From NCBI GenBank assembly GCA_965220185.1, contig OZ244807.1, forward strand, positions 682,001-746,000: DNA of 64,000 nt. The letters are read 5' to 3'. The notes under the pieces are model-generated. The model searched no databases. It was not told the DNA's origin and saw only the letters and a list, made by a program, of their open reading frames with translations. This document shows, in pieces, positions 8,034-17,492 of the stretch (its first letter is position 1; each line of letters begins with the position of its first letter). Made by a program: the position numbers and the translations under genes. The stretch comes from Azotimanducus sp965220185. Its GTDB lineage: Bacteria > Pseudomonadota > Gammaproteobacteria > Pseudomonadales > Azotimanducaceae.

Positions 8034-9604
8034 TAGACAATTCTCGAGCCATGCTTGCCCCAGTAACGATCCTTGAGCAGGCGCTTGTAGAGTTTGCCGG
8101 TCGGCAGGCGCGGCAACTGCGGGTCGAAGTCGATGCTCTTCGGGCACTTGTAATGCGCGAGTTTCTCGCGCGCATAAGCCATCAGCTCGGTGGCAAGCGC
8201 CTCATTCGCTTCAACACCTGCGACAGGCTGCACCACTGCTTTGACTTCCTCGCCCATTTCTTCGTTGGGGACGCCGACCACGGCGACATCATCGACCTTC
8301 GAATGCAGTACGAGGATATCTTCGATTTCCTGCGGGTAGATGTTGACGCCGCCGGAAACGATCATGAATGTCGCACGATCAGTGAGAAACAGGTAGCCGT
8401 CCTCGTTCACGTAGCCGACATCGCCAAGTGCCGACCAGTTGGCATGCCGAGGATGCTGCACGTCCCTGGTTTTCTCAGGGTCCTTATGGTAGGCGTACTC
8501 CATCTGCTCTTGCTCGAAGTAGATGATGCCTTGCTCACCTGTTGGCAGCTCGTGCCCGTCTTCGTCGCAGATGTGGATGATGCCCAAGAGCGGTTTGCCC
8601 ACAGTGCCGGGATGTGCAAGCCATTCTTCGGGCGTTACATGGGTGAACCCATTGACTTCGCTGCCTGCGTAGTATTCATAGATGATCGGGCCCCACCAGT
8701 CCATCATCTGCTGCTTGATCTCGTGCGGACAGGGTGCCGCTGCGTGAATCGCCGCGCGATGTGACGAAAGATCAAAGCTCGTGCGAGTCGCCTGATCGAG
8801 CTTGAGCAGGCGCGTGAACATGGTTGGCACCCACTGACTATGGGTGACCTTGTGCTTCTCGATGGCGGCGAGGGCATCGGCCGGGTCGAAACGTGGCATC
8901 GCGACGGCATGCCCGCCAAGCGTCATCACAGCAATGCAAAAGGACACGGGGGCCGAGTGGTAGAGGGGTGCGGGCGACAGGTAGGTGGTCGAATCGTTCA
9001 TGCCCCACAGCATGGATTGCAGGCCGCCATGTACGATTGAACCTTCGCCGTCATCGATCATCGTGCCCGACAGTTTGCGGATGATGCCTTTGGGACGGCC
9101 AGTTGTCCCCGACGAATAGAACATAAAGGCACCGAGTGGCTGCTTTTCGAGCGGCTCGGCCAAGGCGTTGTCTCGCGTTGCTTCATATGAGTCAAAGCCT
9201 TCGACCACGCCGTCCACCATCAGCCAGATACTGCAGCTCGGCGCATACTGCGGGACTTCGCACGCCACGTCCCCGAGGCGCATCGAGGAAAAGCACGCCT
9301 TCGCATCACAGTCATTGACGATGTAACCAGCCTCTTCCGCAGTGAGATAGCGATTGACCGGCGTGATCCACAGCCCCGAACGCAAGGCTGCCCATGCAAT
9401 CTCAAAGTAGGCCAGCTTGTTTTCCATGAGCACGGCGATGTGGTCGCCGGCGCGCAGTCCTTGGCTGTGGAGATACTGCGCGATTTGATTGGAGCGATCA
9501 TCAAGCTCGCGCCAGGTGATCTTGCTCTCTTCCATGCCACCCGCACCTGTCAAGGTCGCGGCAACTGCGTCAGGCTTTACTTTCGACCAGTGTCCCGGAT
9601 ACAC
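8033..9604 (-). CDS. Acyl-CoA synthetase (AMP-forming ligase)
   Basis: A 523-residue member of the ANL superfamily that activates a carboxylic acid with ATP and joins it to coenzyme A. The P-loop-like motif SSGTTGRPKG is at residues 164-173. The adenylate motif YYAGSEVNG, the LGDVGYVNEDGYLFLTDR hinge region and a C-terminal catalytic lysine region (LPRLPTGKLYKRLL) follow. The start is GTG at 9604, supported by a GAGGAGG element just upstream. The closest described groups act on fatty, steroid or aromatic acids, so the substrate cannot be named. It directly precedes and overlaps rlpA, which is an unusual partner. Confidence 0.88.
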   Translation of the reverse strand: MYPGHWSKVKPDAVAATLTGAGGMEESKITWRELDDRSNQIAQYLHSQGLRAGDHIAVLMENKLAYFEIAWAALRSGLWITPVNRYLTAEEAGYIVNDCDAKACFSSMRLGDVACEVPQYAPSCSIWLMVDGVVEGFDSYEATRDNALAEPLEKQPLGAFMFYSSGTTGRPKGIIRKLSGTMIDDGEGSIVHGGLQSMLWGMNDSTTYLSPAPLYHSAPVSFCIAVMTLGGHAVAMPRFDPADALAAIEKHKVTHSQWVPTMFTRLLKLDQATRTSFDLSSHRAAIHAAAPCPHEIKQQMMDWWGPIIYEYYAGSEVNGFTHVTPEEWLAHPGTVGKPLLGIIHICDEDGHELPTGEQGIIYFEQEQMEYAYHKDPEKTRDVQHPRHANWSALGDVGYVNEDGYLFLTDRATFMIVSGGVNIYPQEIEDILVLHSKVDDVAVVGVPNEEMGEEVKAVVQPVAGVEANEALATELMAYAREKLAHYKCPKSIDFDPQLPRLPTGKLYKRLLKDRYWGKHGSRIV

Positions 9605-9634
9605 GGCGTCCTCCTCACGTTGATGCGAGTGACA

Positions 9635-10243
9635 TCAGTCTTCGTCTTGGCGCACTTCACTCATCTCGGCGGTTTCGAGGAACAGGTAAACGCACGCGCA
9701 GGTTTTGAGGATGGCGAGCGTCAAGATGAGGATGACGATTTGGTTCACGAAGAGAAACAGCGCGATGATGGCGGCGGTCACAGCCGAGGATGTCCACCAC
9801 AGGCGAACCGTCTTGCCGTGGCGTTCGGCTTCATTGGCAAGAAAGGTGGAAAGCGTGTGCCCGACCAATGCGATCACCAGCAGCGCTGCGAGCAGCGACG
9901 AACTGTCCGAGGCGAGATGTGCGGCGAGGCCGGCGTAAACCACACCTTCCATGAGCGTCGTTGTCACAGGTCCTTCAATCAGGCCGGGCGCGCCGCCACT
10001 TTCCCGCAGATACTCACGCGCAAGATGGCCGCAGGCATAGGTGATGACAAACAGAATCGCGCCCCAGGTGAGATGCCCGAAAGCGACTGTCAATCCCGAG
10101 GTGCAGGCCAACGCAAGGCAGGCGAGGGAGACGTGCTGTGGTCGCACGTTGTTCTTATTGAGATATTCGAGGGCAATGCCGGTCCAGCGAACACGAATAT
10201 CGTCGGCGCGCGACAGGATTTCCGCAGGGTTGGGATCTGCCAT
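9635..10243 (-). CDS. Membrane protein resembling CDP-alcohol phosphatidyltransferases, catalytic motif degenerate
   Basis: A 202-residue integral membrane protein with about five to six hydrophobic segments. The N-terminus (LNKNNVRPQHVSLACLALA) resembles the P-N-x-L-T start of the CDP-alcohol phosphatidyltransferase fold. The expected D-G-x2-A-R-x8-G-x3-D-x3-D motif is only partly kept: the segment GHLAREYLRESGGAPGLIEG retains the A-R and G but lacks the metal-binding aspartates. If the assignment is right, the protein is probably not an active transferase. It lies 30 bp upstream of the acyl-CoA ligase on the same strand. Fold assignment is tentative. Confidence 0.5.
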   Translation of the reverse strand: MADPNPAEILSRADDIRVRWTGIALEYLNKNNVRPQHVSLACLALACTSGLTVAFGHLTWGAILFVITYACGHLAREYLRESGGAPGLIEGPVTTTLMEGVVYAGLAAHLASDSSSLLAALLVIALVGHTLSTFLANEAERHGKTVRLWWTSSAVTAAIIALFLFVNQIVILILTLAILKTCACVYLFLETAEMSEVRQDED

Positions 10244-10432
10244 ATGAGCGAACCTCCGGTGCAGGCGACTTCAAGGGAGATATATTATCTCAAGAGGGAA
10301 GCTATTCACGCACTGATATCGAGGCGAGGCGGGGCGCGTGCGTTTCGGACGCTTCCCGCATCGGAACGATGTGCTTGGGCGTCCGCACACCGCCGCGGAA
10401 CTGGCGTATCTGAAGACCGCCAACCGCTTTGG

Positions 10433-11770
10433 TCAGTGAGCGTTCCTTGCCAAGTATTCCACGGCAATCGATGCGAGACTTCGCACGCTCGGGTTAAGCG
10501 CGGCCTCATCGATTGTGAAAAAGGGCGAATGGTTGGGTACGGCGTCAGCCAAGGGCACATCTGGCGAACGCGCGCCGACGAAATAGTAGACGCCGGGGAT
10601 CTGCTGTTGGAAGAAGGCAAAATCCTCAGCACCCGTGATCAGCGGGGATTCAAACACGCGCTCCGCGCCGTAAACGCGCCGCAAGACGGGCATGGCGAAT
10701 TCCGTTAATGCGTCATCGTTGGCGGTTACGGGCAGGCCGGGATCGATTTCGACTTCTACCTCAGCCCCCATGGCCGCGCCCACCCCTGTCGCGATTTCGC
10801 GAATGCGATCATTGACCTTGGCCTTGATCTCTGGGTCGAAGGTGCGGATGGTGCCAGTGAGTCTCGCCTCTGCTGGAACAATGTTATGGCGGGTGCCAGC
10901 TTCAAAGGTGCCGATCGTGACGACCGTCGGGAGTTCAGTGATATCCACATTGCGGCTCACAATGGTTTGCAGCGCGGAGACGATTTGTGCGCCTACGGCG
11001 ATCGGATCGACACCCGACCAAGGCGAAGCGCCATGTGTTTGCCGTCCCTTAATGGTGATGCGCATTGATTGCGATGCCGCCATCATTGGCCCGGCGCGCA
11101 GTGCCGCCTCGCCGACGGTCATGCTCTGCCCGACATGCAAGGCAAAGATTGCCTCGGGTTCGGGGTTCAAAAGGGCGCCTTCGGCGACCATCATAGGTGC
11201 GCCTCCGTCCTCGTCTGGTGGCGGGCCTTCCTCGGCTGGCTGGAAGATGAATTTGATGGTACCGGGTATCTGTTCCTGCAACTCGGTGAGAATGCTCGCC
11301 ACGCCCATGAGGATGGCCGTGTGCGCATCGTGACCGCAGGCGTGCATGACCCCAACCTCTTTGCCGTTGTACTCGGTCGTGACGGTGGAAGCGAAAGGTA
11401 GCCCGGTTTGTTCGAGGACCGGCAAGGCATCCATGTCGGCGCGCAGGGCCACCACCGGGCCCGGCAGACTGCCGCGCAGCACGCCGATGACACCGGTATG
11501 TGCGACACCGGTGGTGACCTCCATCCCAAGGTTGGACAAATGCTCGGCAACCAGCGCACCAGTGCGAAACTCGCGATTGGAGAGTTCTGGGTTTTGATGA
11601 ATGTCTCGCCGCCAGTCGATGACATCGGCTTCGATTTGCTCGGCGGCTTCATCAATCTGTGCGAGCAGCGTCTCAATCGCGGCGGCTGCAAAGCTTGGAC
11701 TTGCCAAGCCAAGGAACACAATGAGGGGAGCAATGCGAGCCATGTGTTGCTTGAACAGTCTGTTGATCAT
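10433..11770 (-). CDS. M20-family amidohydrolase, exported
   Basis: A 445-residue metal-dependent hydrolase related to hippurate hydrolase, N-acyl-amino-acid deacylase and IAA-amino-acid hydrolase. The ATG at 11770 gives a signal peptide (RIAPLIVFLGLASPSFA), so it probably works in the periplasm. Visible motifs are WRRDIHQNPELS, ALRADMDALP, the zinc-ligand segment ACGHDAHTAILMG, and FQPAEEGPP with the catalytic glutamate. A dimerisation insert and a C-terminal GAEDFAFF segment follow. The frame extends upstream to 12052, but that part has no family similarity. It is transcribed divergently from the DUF6884 gene. Substrate unknown. Confidence 0.9.
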   Translation of the reverse strand: MINRLFKQHMARIAPLIVFLGLASPSFAAAAIETLLAQIDEAAEQIEADVIDWRRDIHQNPELSNREFRTGALVAEHLSNLGMEVTTGVAHTGVIGVLRGSLPGPVVALRADMDALPVLEQTGLPFASTVTTEYNGKEVGVMHACGHDAHTAILMGVASILTELQEQIPGTIKFIFQPAEEGPPPDEDGGAPMMVAEGALLNPEPEAIFALHVGQSMTVGEAALRAGPMMAASQSMRITIKGRQTHGASPWSGVDPIAVGAQIVSALQTIVSRNVDITELPTVVTIGTFEAGTRHNIVPAEARLTGTIRTFDPEIKAKVNDRIREIATGVGAAMGAEVEVEIDPGLPVTANDDALTEFAMPVLRRVYGAERVFESPLITGAEDFAFFQQQIPGVYYFVGARSPDVPLADAVPNHSPFFTIDEAALNPSVRSLASIAVEYLARNAH

Positions 11771-12011
11771 CGTGAAAGAAGTCTTGGTCTGCGGAAAGAG
11801 AGTGTACCAAACGGCCTGACATACAAGCATTGGCATTGGCGTGGCTTGCAGGTGACGAACAAGTGACAAGACTGTTGCGCAATGCGCAACACTTGGCATT
11901 CCACAAATTCCAGAGGGACGATTGCCTACAAGGACTATGGTCAGCGTCCCAAATGCGCCTGCGTCGCATGTAGTTTCATTCCGGCTCACCTTTCGTGAGA
12001 AGCATAGTCCG

Positions 12012-12473
12012 ATGCAGCAATTTGACACACAAGTCAACAACAAGGTGGACAAGATCGTCCTGCTTGCCTTGTCAGGCGCACAAGCCAGACGAGCATCGCC
12101 AGCGCGCGATCTGTGTACCTCCCGATGGTTTAGTTTCGCGCGCGCCTATGCGGAGAGCCACGCCTGTCCATGGCTGCTCTTGAGTGCGAGATACGGTCTT
12201 GTCATGCCGCAGCAAGTCATCACACCCTACAAGGCCGATCTTGGCGCGATGTCGGCGGCGCAAAGGCGCGAATGGGGCAAGACGGTCGGCGAAGCCGCGC
12301 AGCGGACGCTGCCCGTGACTCGGCAAATTGTCCTGCTCGCAGGTGTTCGGTATGTGAAATACCTTCAGCCCTATCTTGAAGAGATCACGGATGAGGTCTG
12401 CACACCGCTTGCAGGTCTCACCGTTGGCTATCAATGCGGCTGGTTGCGGTGCAACACGCCAGCATGGCAATAA
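12012..12473 (+). CDS. DUF6884 domain protein
   Basis: A 153-residue protein with the pattern of the DUF6884 group: KIVLLALSGAQAR near the N-terminus, SPARDLCTSRWFSFARAYAE, then WLLLSARYGLVMPQQVITPY, REWGKTV and the ending PLAGLTVGYQCGWL. The ILSAKYGL-type motif is the family hallmark. Function is not established; such genes often occur in phage and accessory DNA. The ATG at 12012 is chosen because the family begins a few residues before KIVLL. A GC-rich inverted repeat at about 12480-12506 after the stop may end transcription. Confidence 0.7.
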   Translation: MQQFDTQVNNKVDKIVLLALSGAQARRASPARDLCTSRWFSFARAYAESHACPWLLLSARYGLVMPQQVITPYKADLGAMSAAQRREWGKTVGEAAQRTLPVTRQIVLLAGVRYVKYLQPYLEEITDEVCTPLAGLTVGYQCGWLRCNTPAWQ

Positions 12474-12528
12474 GCGTGGGACGACCCCGATTCGGGGCGC
12501 CCCAGCATAATTCAAACAGACAAATGGA

Positions 12529-12767
12529 CAGTGTCCGCCGCAGTCAATGTTACAACCAGCGTTACAATGAAGTGGTGCGCTAGCCAATCGTGCCGCGGCG
12601 CTGCGCCGCCGTGAAATCGCTGCCCCGACGCTTTGAAACGATCAGCTGCCCCGCGTTCGAGGGGGAAGAAAACGGTGCGGGATCGATACAACGAATGTTA
12701 CAACGGCCTAGTTTCGTCCTTGGCGGGGCGTGGAATTAGGGCGATATATCAACAACATGTGCAATAG
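12529..12767 (+). repeat. Conserved 239-bp leader of adhesin cassette 2
   Basis: Differs at only two positions from 33977-34215. It starts with CAGTGTCCGCCGCAG and ends with a TAG stop immediately before the open adhesin frame. It contains two copies of AATGTTACAAC (12546 and 12694), a GC-rich hairpin (CGGCGCTGCGCCG), and stops in the adhesin frame. The GGACAGTGTCC-like border resembles the termini of some insertion sequences, so it may be an IS end; that is not proven. No clear promoter or ribosome site precedes the adhesin frame. Confidence 0.85.
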
Positions 12768-15700
12768 CTGACTGTAGACGCCGCCACAGCCACAATCACG
12801 ATCACGATCACCGGCGTCAACGACGCGCCCAGCATCGTTGCCCAGGCGGCGACCGTGGACGACGCGAAGGCCGCCGGGGTGGACCCCAAGCTCACCATCG
12901 CCGAAGACTCCGACGGCTCGGTGCCCGGCGGCGTGGTGGCGCACATCGCGCTGTCCGACCCCGACGACGAGCTGACCAAGGACAACGTCGAGCCGAGCGA
13001 CCTCCGCTTCGAGGTGATCGAGGCCTACGGCGAGCTGTGGCTGAAGCTCAAGGCGGGAGAGAAGCTTGACCATGAGACCGAGGGCACCATCGACATCACC
13101 CTGACCGTCACCGACGCCGGCGGTCTCACAGACACCGCCGAGGTCACCATCACTGTCACAAACGTCAACGAGCCTCCGGTCGCGGTCGGCATGGTCAAGC
13201 CCGTCACGGGCACGGCTGGCGCGGCCATCAAGTCCGAACCCATCGACCTGCTTGCCCTCTTCGACGACCCGGACGCGAGCGATTCGGACGCGGTGCGCTA
13301 TGAGCTCAGCGGCGAGCCTTCGTGGTTGACGTTCAGCGTCCAGTACGGCGAGGACGACGACGGCAACGACACGACCCACGGCATCTTCACCGGCACGCCG
13401 CCCACCACCGGGGCTGAAAGCGACAAAGCCACCATGGTGACCCTGACCGCCACCGACAGCGGCGGCGCCGAAGCCTCGCTGAGCTTCCACGTGATCGTGG
13501 ACGACGGCAACGACGACATCACCAGCGTTCAACTGATCGACAGCGACGGCAAGGTGGCCGTGGAGGCCGACGTGGACGAGAACGACGACTCGGGCGTTGT
13601 GCTCGGGGAGATCCGCGTCACCGACCCAGACGATCACCGGCATCCCAACGGCATGCACCAGATCGACATCCTGAAAGCGGAGCAAGACCCCGGCAATGTG
13701 AAGGCCGAGTTGGACAACCGCTTCGAGGTCAAGTATGACGAAGCGGGCGTCCCGTGGCTGGCGCTCAAGGCAGGCATGTCGCTGGACGAGGAAACGAATG
13801 GCGGCGCTGTTGATGTGATCATCCGGGCGGTGGACATGGACGGCGCCACCAATGCCAAGGGCGATAAGTTCACGGGCAACGTTGAGCACCAGACCGTCGC
13901 GATTGTCATTGCCGACAAGAACGACGCGCCCAAGGCCAACACCATCGGCAACTGGTGGGTGACGACCGGGGACGACCTCGAGTCCGATGAAATCGAGAAG
14001 GGCGGATGGCTCACGTTCGACCTGGACACGGACGGCGCCGACGCCGCCTTCACCGATCCGGACGGCCACACGCTGACCTACACGCTCGAAGGCCCGTCGT
14101 TCCTGGAGATCAATCCGCGCACGGGCCGGATCACCAACACCGAGGGCGGCGTGCCCGAGCGCGGCGTGCATACGCTCACCGTCACGGCCAGCGACGGGAA
14201 AGGCGGCACCGCCGAGACAAGCTTCAAGCTGGCCATCGGCTTTTCCGATCCGGGCACCAACTTCACCGAGGACAACGAAGAACCCGAGATCCGGGTGACG
14301 TCCAATGTGGACTACGTGGAGAACTCCGGCAATCGCAGGGTGGCGACGTTCACGGTCACGGACGAGGACAACGACCTGGAGCATCACCCGTTCGCCCTGG
14401 ACTCGGTCCGGATCACGGCCGTGGTGAACGCGGACAACGGCAGTGACCCGCTAAATCAGTCCGGGGACGACTTTAGCCAGAGTGCAGGTTACGCAGCGGC
14501 GTTCCGCCTGTCCGAACCCGTCAAGAACGGCGACACCTGGACCTACGAGTTGTGGGTCCGCGACACGAACTCGAGTCCGCGCGTTGACACGACCGCCATT
14601 TTGAACCCCGATCCCGCTACGGGCACCGGGGTCGATGAGATCACGGTGACGGTCACGGCCAGCGACGGGCAGGATACGGTCACGGAAGACATCGACATCG
14701 ACATCGAGGACGCGAACGACCTGCCGACGGCGCCTGCTGCCCTTCCTGTCGCCGGTGGTGGGGTCTACGGAGACAGAAGTAACGTCGTCCGACAGTCCGA
14801 GCCCTTGAAGGAAATCCTCTACATCAAGCTGGAGGACATCTGGAGCGACGCCGAGGACGATCCGGACGACCTGACCTTCGGCGCCTCGGCGTCCGGCGGC
14901 TGGATCAAGATCCTGCACGGCCCGGCCGAGTGGGGCGACATCAAGGACGGCCGGGACGGCGACTCGGGCACCGACGACGATGTGGGATGGAACGTGGCCG
15001 ATCTCGACGACGACCGCACCGATGATCAGACCGCCGTGGTCATTGGCACCGACGAAAACGCGCCCGACGACGGCGAGCAGGTGGTGATCATCGAGCTCGA
15101 CCGCACCGGCGGCAACAACGGCCAGGGCGAGAAGGGCAGCTTCACGCTCACCGCCACCGACAAGGACGGCGGAACGGGCACCAAGACCTACACGATCACG
15201 CCCACCGACGAGAACCTGTTCCCTTCCGCCGACGCCGTCGAGATCAGCGGCAGCGCCCGGGAGGACGCGACCCTGCGCGCCACCTTCAACGACGACAAGG
15301 ACCCCGACCTCCGCGGCGACGCGGAGCCCGCGCTGGTGCTCTACCAGTGGTACAGGGTGGATAGCGGCGGCACGGCGACCCTGTCCCGCCAAGGCACGGA
15401 CAGCACCTACAAGCTGACCCAGGCGGATGTCGGAAGCAGCATTCAGGTGCGGGTCAGCTACTACGAGGTCTTCGAAGGCCAGCTCGTGCCGTTGGACCAG
15501 ACCATTGATCTGAACACCGCAGAGACCGGAGTCCAGACCGCGCAGGCGACGACTTCGCGGATCGTGAGCAACACGCCGGACAAGGGCGCAGCAAGCATCA
15601 CGATCCTCGCCGACACCAACGCCTTGAAGGTTGCGGCCAGGGATCTGCGCGTCACCGACGGCGACTACACCACTGCGCAATCGGTGGTGAATGATGATGG

Positions 15701-17363
15701 CGTCACAATCTCCTGGCAGGTGTCCGACAACGGCCGCGGTGGCTGGGCTGAAGTCGATCAGACTGGGGACTCAGATCCACAGACGCTTGAGCTGAGGGAC
15801 GGCACCGGCACAGGCACCGCCAACGGAAACGGCCAAAGCAAGTGGTACCGCGCAGTTGCAACCTACGATGCGGACGGCCCCGATGGGGATGACGATATGG
15901 AAAGCGTCTACAGCGATCCGATCCAAGTCGCCAACATCATAGACGGCGCTGCGCCAACGTCCGCGCCAACCATTACCGGCAGCGCCTTCCCGGGCGGCAC
16001 GCTGACCGTGGACGCGGGCACCGCGGCGGTGGACGTGCAGTGGCAGATGAGCCGCGGCACGGGCGACTGGACGGACATTCCCGGCGCCACTGGCAGCCTT
16101 GCGCTCACGTCGGCGCATGTCGGCGCCAACATCCGCGCGGTCGTGTCCTACCAGAGCACGAGTGCCACCAGCCCGGGCGTGACCGCGGTGGTTGCCGTGA
16201 ACGCCAACAATGTGATTCCGGGCGGAACGACAGCAACAGCCACTCCGGCCCAAGTGGACGACTACGACATCGAAGTCGGCGTGATGGGCACCGGGCACCA
16301 CCCGATGGGCAGCAGCAACAACGCTGGCTCGAACCTGTCGCACACCGAGGAGATCGACCTGTCCAAGCTGTTCCAGGATCCGGACAGCCCCCGCCTGACC
16401 TACACGGTCGCAAGCACAGGGGGTGGCTTGGGAGATGTGACTGCGGTGGGCGGTGCCTACGTGTACAAAGGCACCGACGCGAACGGCGGCGTGCTGGTGC
16501 TTGAGATCAGCGGCAGCACGGCGAAGCTCACGTTCAACAGCGACGTGTACCGCACCCACGATGGCAATGCCACCGACGGCCAAGGCAACGTCCTCACACT
16601 GACCATCAACGCCAGCGACGGAGCCAACCAAAGCGAACCGGACGCGGACATAAACCTCCGCATCAACGTGGCGCCCACCGGCATCACGTTCACGGACAAT
16701 CCCTCAGACTCCGGAGACGCAGCCGACGGCACTGGCGCCTCCGCCGTTGTGAACGAGCATGTCGGCTCTCAGCAGGCAGGTGCTCGCGGACAGGTGATCG
16801 CAACGCTGGATGTCTTGGACGAGAACTCGGTTTCCCACAAGTTCGGGACGCACGATGTCACTCTTTCCGGCGACGACCGGTTCATGATCACGAAAACCGG
16901 GAACGCGACGAACGGAAGAGATGGCGACAGCAACGGCAGCACCTTCGATCTGCGTTTGAAGCCGGGCGCTAAACTGGACTTTGAGACGGACGGCAAGGAC
17001 CTCGATGCCGCGGTCGATGCGGACGGAGACGGCAATATGACCAACGACAAGCAGATCGAGCTCACCCTCACGGCCACCGACGGCGGCGGCCTGAGCACCC
17101 CGCCAGGCGCGGCCAACGAGATCAAGCTCATTGTCACGATCGTTGATGTCGTGGCTGGCGACTTCAACCAACCGCCGACGCCGACGCCGAACAACGTGCC
17201 GGGCCTCAACGACGATGAGACCACGACACCTACGGGTACCACGGAAGACCCTACAAGCGAAAGGAGAGACGACGGCACGGACGACGACACGGACGGTGGT
17301 GCCTATCCCGATCCATCCATGGACGCCATGATGATGTCCACTTTGGATGACGGCCTCTTCTAG
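12768..17363 (+). CDS. Giant cadherin/Ig-like repeat surface protein, 5'-truncated (cassette copy 2)
   Basis: An uninterrupted frame of about 1,531 codons that opens right after a TAG. It has no ATG, signal peptide or ribosome site; the first possible starts are CTG 12768 and GTG 12855. The sequence begins mid-repeat (ATATITITITGVNDAP), the usual end of a VCBS/cadherin-like unit. Then follow several cadherin-like and putative-Ig modules (LSDPDDELT, TLTVTDAGGL, GEPSWLTFSV...FTGTPP) and bacterial Ig-like modules (VLYQWYRVD, VDVQWQMSRG), each rich in DxD and DxNDxP calcium-type motifs. It ends in an Asp-rich segment and the tail MDAMMMSTLDDGLF. The architecture is that of secreted adhesins, often type I secreted. 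Expression as it stands looks doubtful. Confidence 0.75.
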   Translation: MTVDAATATITITITGVNDAPSIVAQAATVDDAKAAGVDPKLTIAEDSDGSVPGGVVAHIALSDPDDELTKDNVEPSDLRFEVIEAYGELWLKLKAGEKLDHETEGTIDITLTVTDAGGLTDTAEVTITVTNVNEPPVAVGMVKPVTGTAGAAIKSEPIDLLALFDDPDASDSDAVRYELSGEPSWLTFSVQYGEDDDGNDTTHGIFTGTPPTTGAESDKATMVTLTATDSGGAEASLSFHVIVDDGNDDITSVQLIDSDGKVAVEADVDENDDSGVVLGEIRVTDPDDHRHPNGMHQIDILKAEQDPGNVKAELDNRFEVKYDEAGVPWLALKAGMSLDEETNGGAVDVIIRAVDMDGATNAKGDKFTGNVEHQTVAIVIADKNDAPKANTIGNWWVTTGDDLESDEIEKGGWLTFDLDTDGADAAFTDPDGHTLTYTLEGPSFLEINPRTGRITNTEGGVPERGVHTLTVTASDGKGGTAETSFKLAIGFSDPGTNFTEDNEEPEIRVTSNVDYVENSGNRRVATFTVTDEDNDLEHHPFALDSVRITAVVNADNGSDPLNQSGDDFSQSAGYAAAFRLSEPVKNGDTWTYELWVRDTNSSPRVDTTAILNPDPATGTGVDEITVTVTASDGQDTVTEDIDIDIEDANDLPTAPAALPVAGGGVYGDRSNVVRQSEPLKEILYIKLEDIWSDAEDDPDDLTFGASASGGWIKILHGPAEWGDIKDGRDGDSGTDDDVGWNVADLDDDRTDDQTAVVIGTDENAPDDGEQVVIIELDRTGGNNGQGEKGSFTLTATDKDGGTGTKTYTITPTDENLFPSADAVEISGSAREDATLRATFNDDKDPDLRGDAEPALVLYQWYRVDSGGTATLSRQGTDSTYKLTQADVGSSIQVRVSYYEVFEGQLVPLDQTIDLNTAETGVQTAQATTSRIVSNTPDKGAASITILADTNALKVAARDLRVTDGDYTTAQSVVNDDGVTISWQVSDNGRGGWAEVDQTGDSDPQTLELRDGTGTGTANGNGQSKWYRAVATYDADGPDGDDDMESVYSDPIQVANIIDGAAPTSAPTITGSAFPGGTLTVDAGTAAVDVQWQMSRGTGDWTDIPGATGSLALTSAHVGANIRAVVSYQSTSATSPGVTAVVAVNANNVIPGGTTATATPAQVDDYDIEVGVMGTGHHPMGSSNNAGSNLSHTEEIDLSKLFQDPDSPRLTYTVASTGGGLGDVTAVGGAYVYKGTDANGGVLVLEISGSTAKLTFNSDVYRTHDGNATDGQGNVLTLTINASDGANQSEPDADINLRINVAPTGITFTDNPSDSGDAADGTGASAVVNEHVGSQQAGARGQVIATLDVLDENSVSHKFGTHDVTLSGDDRFMITKTGNATNGRDGDSNGSTFDLRLKPGAKLDFETDGKDLDAAVDADGDGNMTNDKQIELTLTATDGGGLSTPPGAANEIKLIVTIVDVVAGDFNQPPTPTPNNVPGLNDDETTTPTGTTEDPTSERRDDGTDDDTDGGAYPDPSMDAMMMSTLDDGLF

Positions 17364-17426
17364 ACGAGGGGAAGAGGTCGCCTCACGGGTTGTGCGCTCC
17401 ACGGACGGAGCGCCACGCCCACCACG

Positions 17427-17457
17427 AATGCCCCGCCCCGCGCGGGGCATTTATTTG
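17427..17457 (+). terminator. Terminator after cassette copy 2
   Basis: AATGCCCCG at 17427-17435 pairs with CGGGGCATT at 17443-17451, followed by TATTTGG. A second small inverted repeat (GCGCTCC at 17394-17400 with GGAGCGC at 17407-17413) lies between the stop codon and this hairpin and is kept in all three long 3' ends. Confidence 0.75.
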
Positions 17458-17492
17458 GTTGGGCGGATGGCCCGCCACGAGGACATTCAACG

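Noticed and set aside
12072..12587. 171-codon minus-strand frame opposite DUF6884
   Set aside because: Antisense of a recognised family, and its start lies in the repeated leader.
12708..15680. Very long minus-strand open frames (about 559 and 409 codons) opposite adhesin copy 2
   Set aside because: They are the antisense of GAC/GTC/GGC-rich repeat codons; the composition is V/G/A-rich without domains, and the plus-strand frame has recognisable modules.
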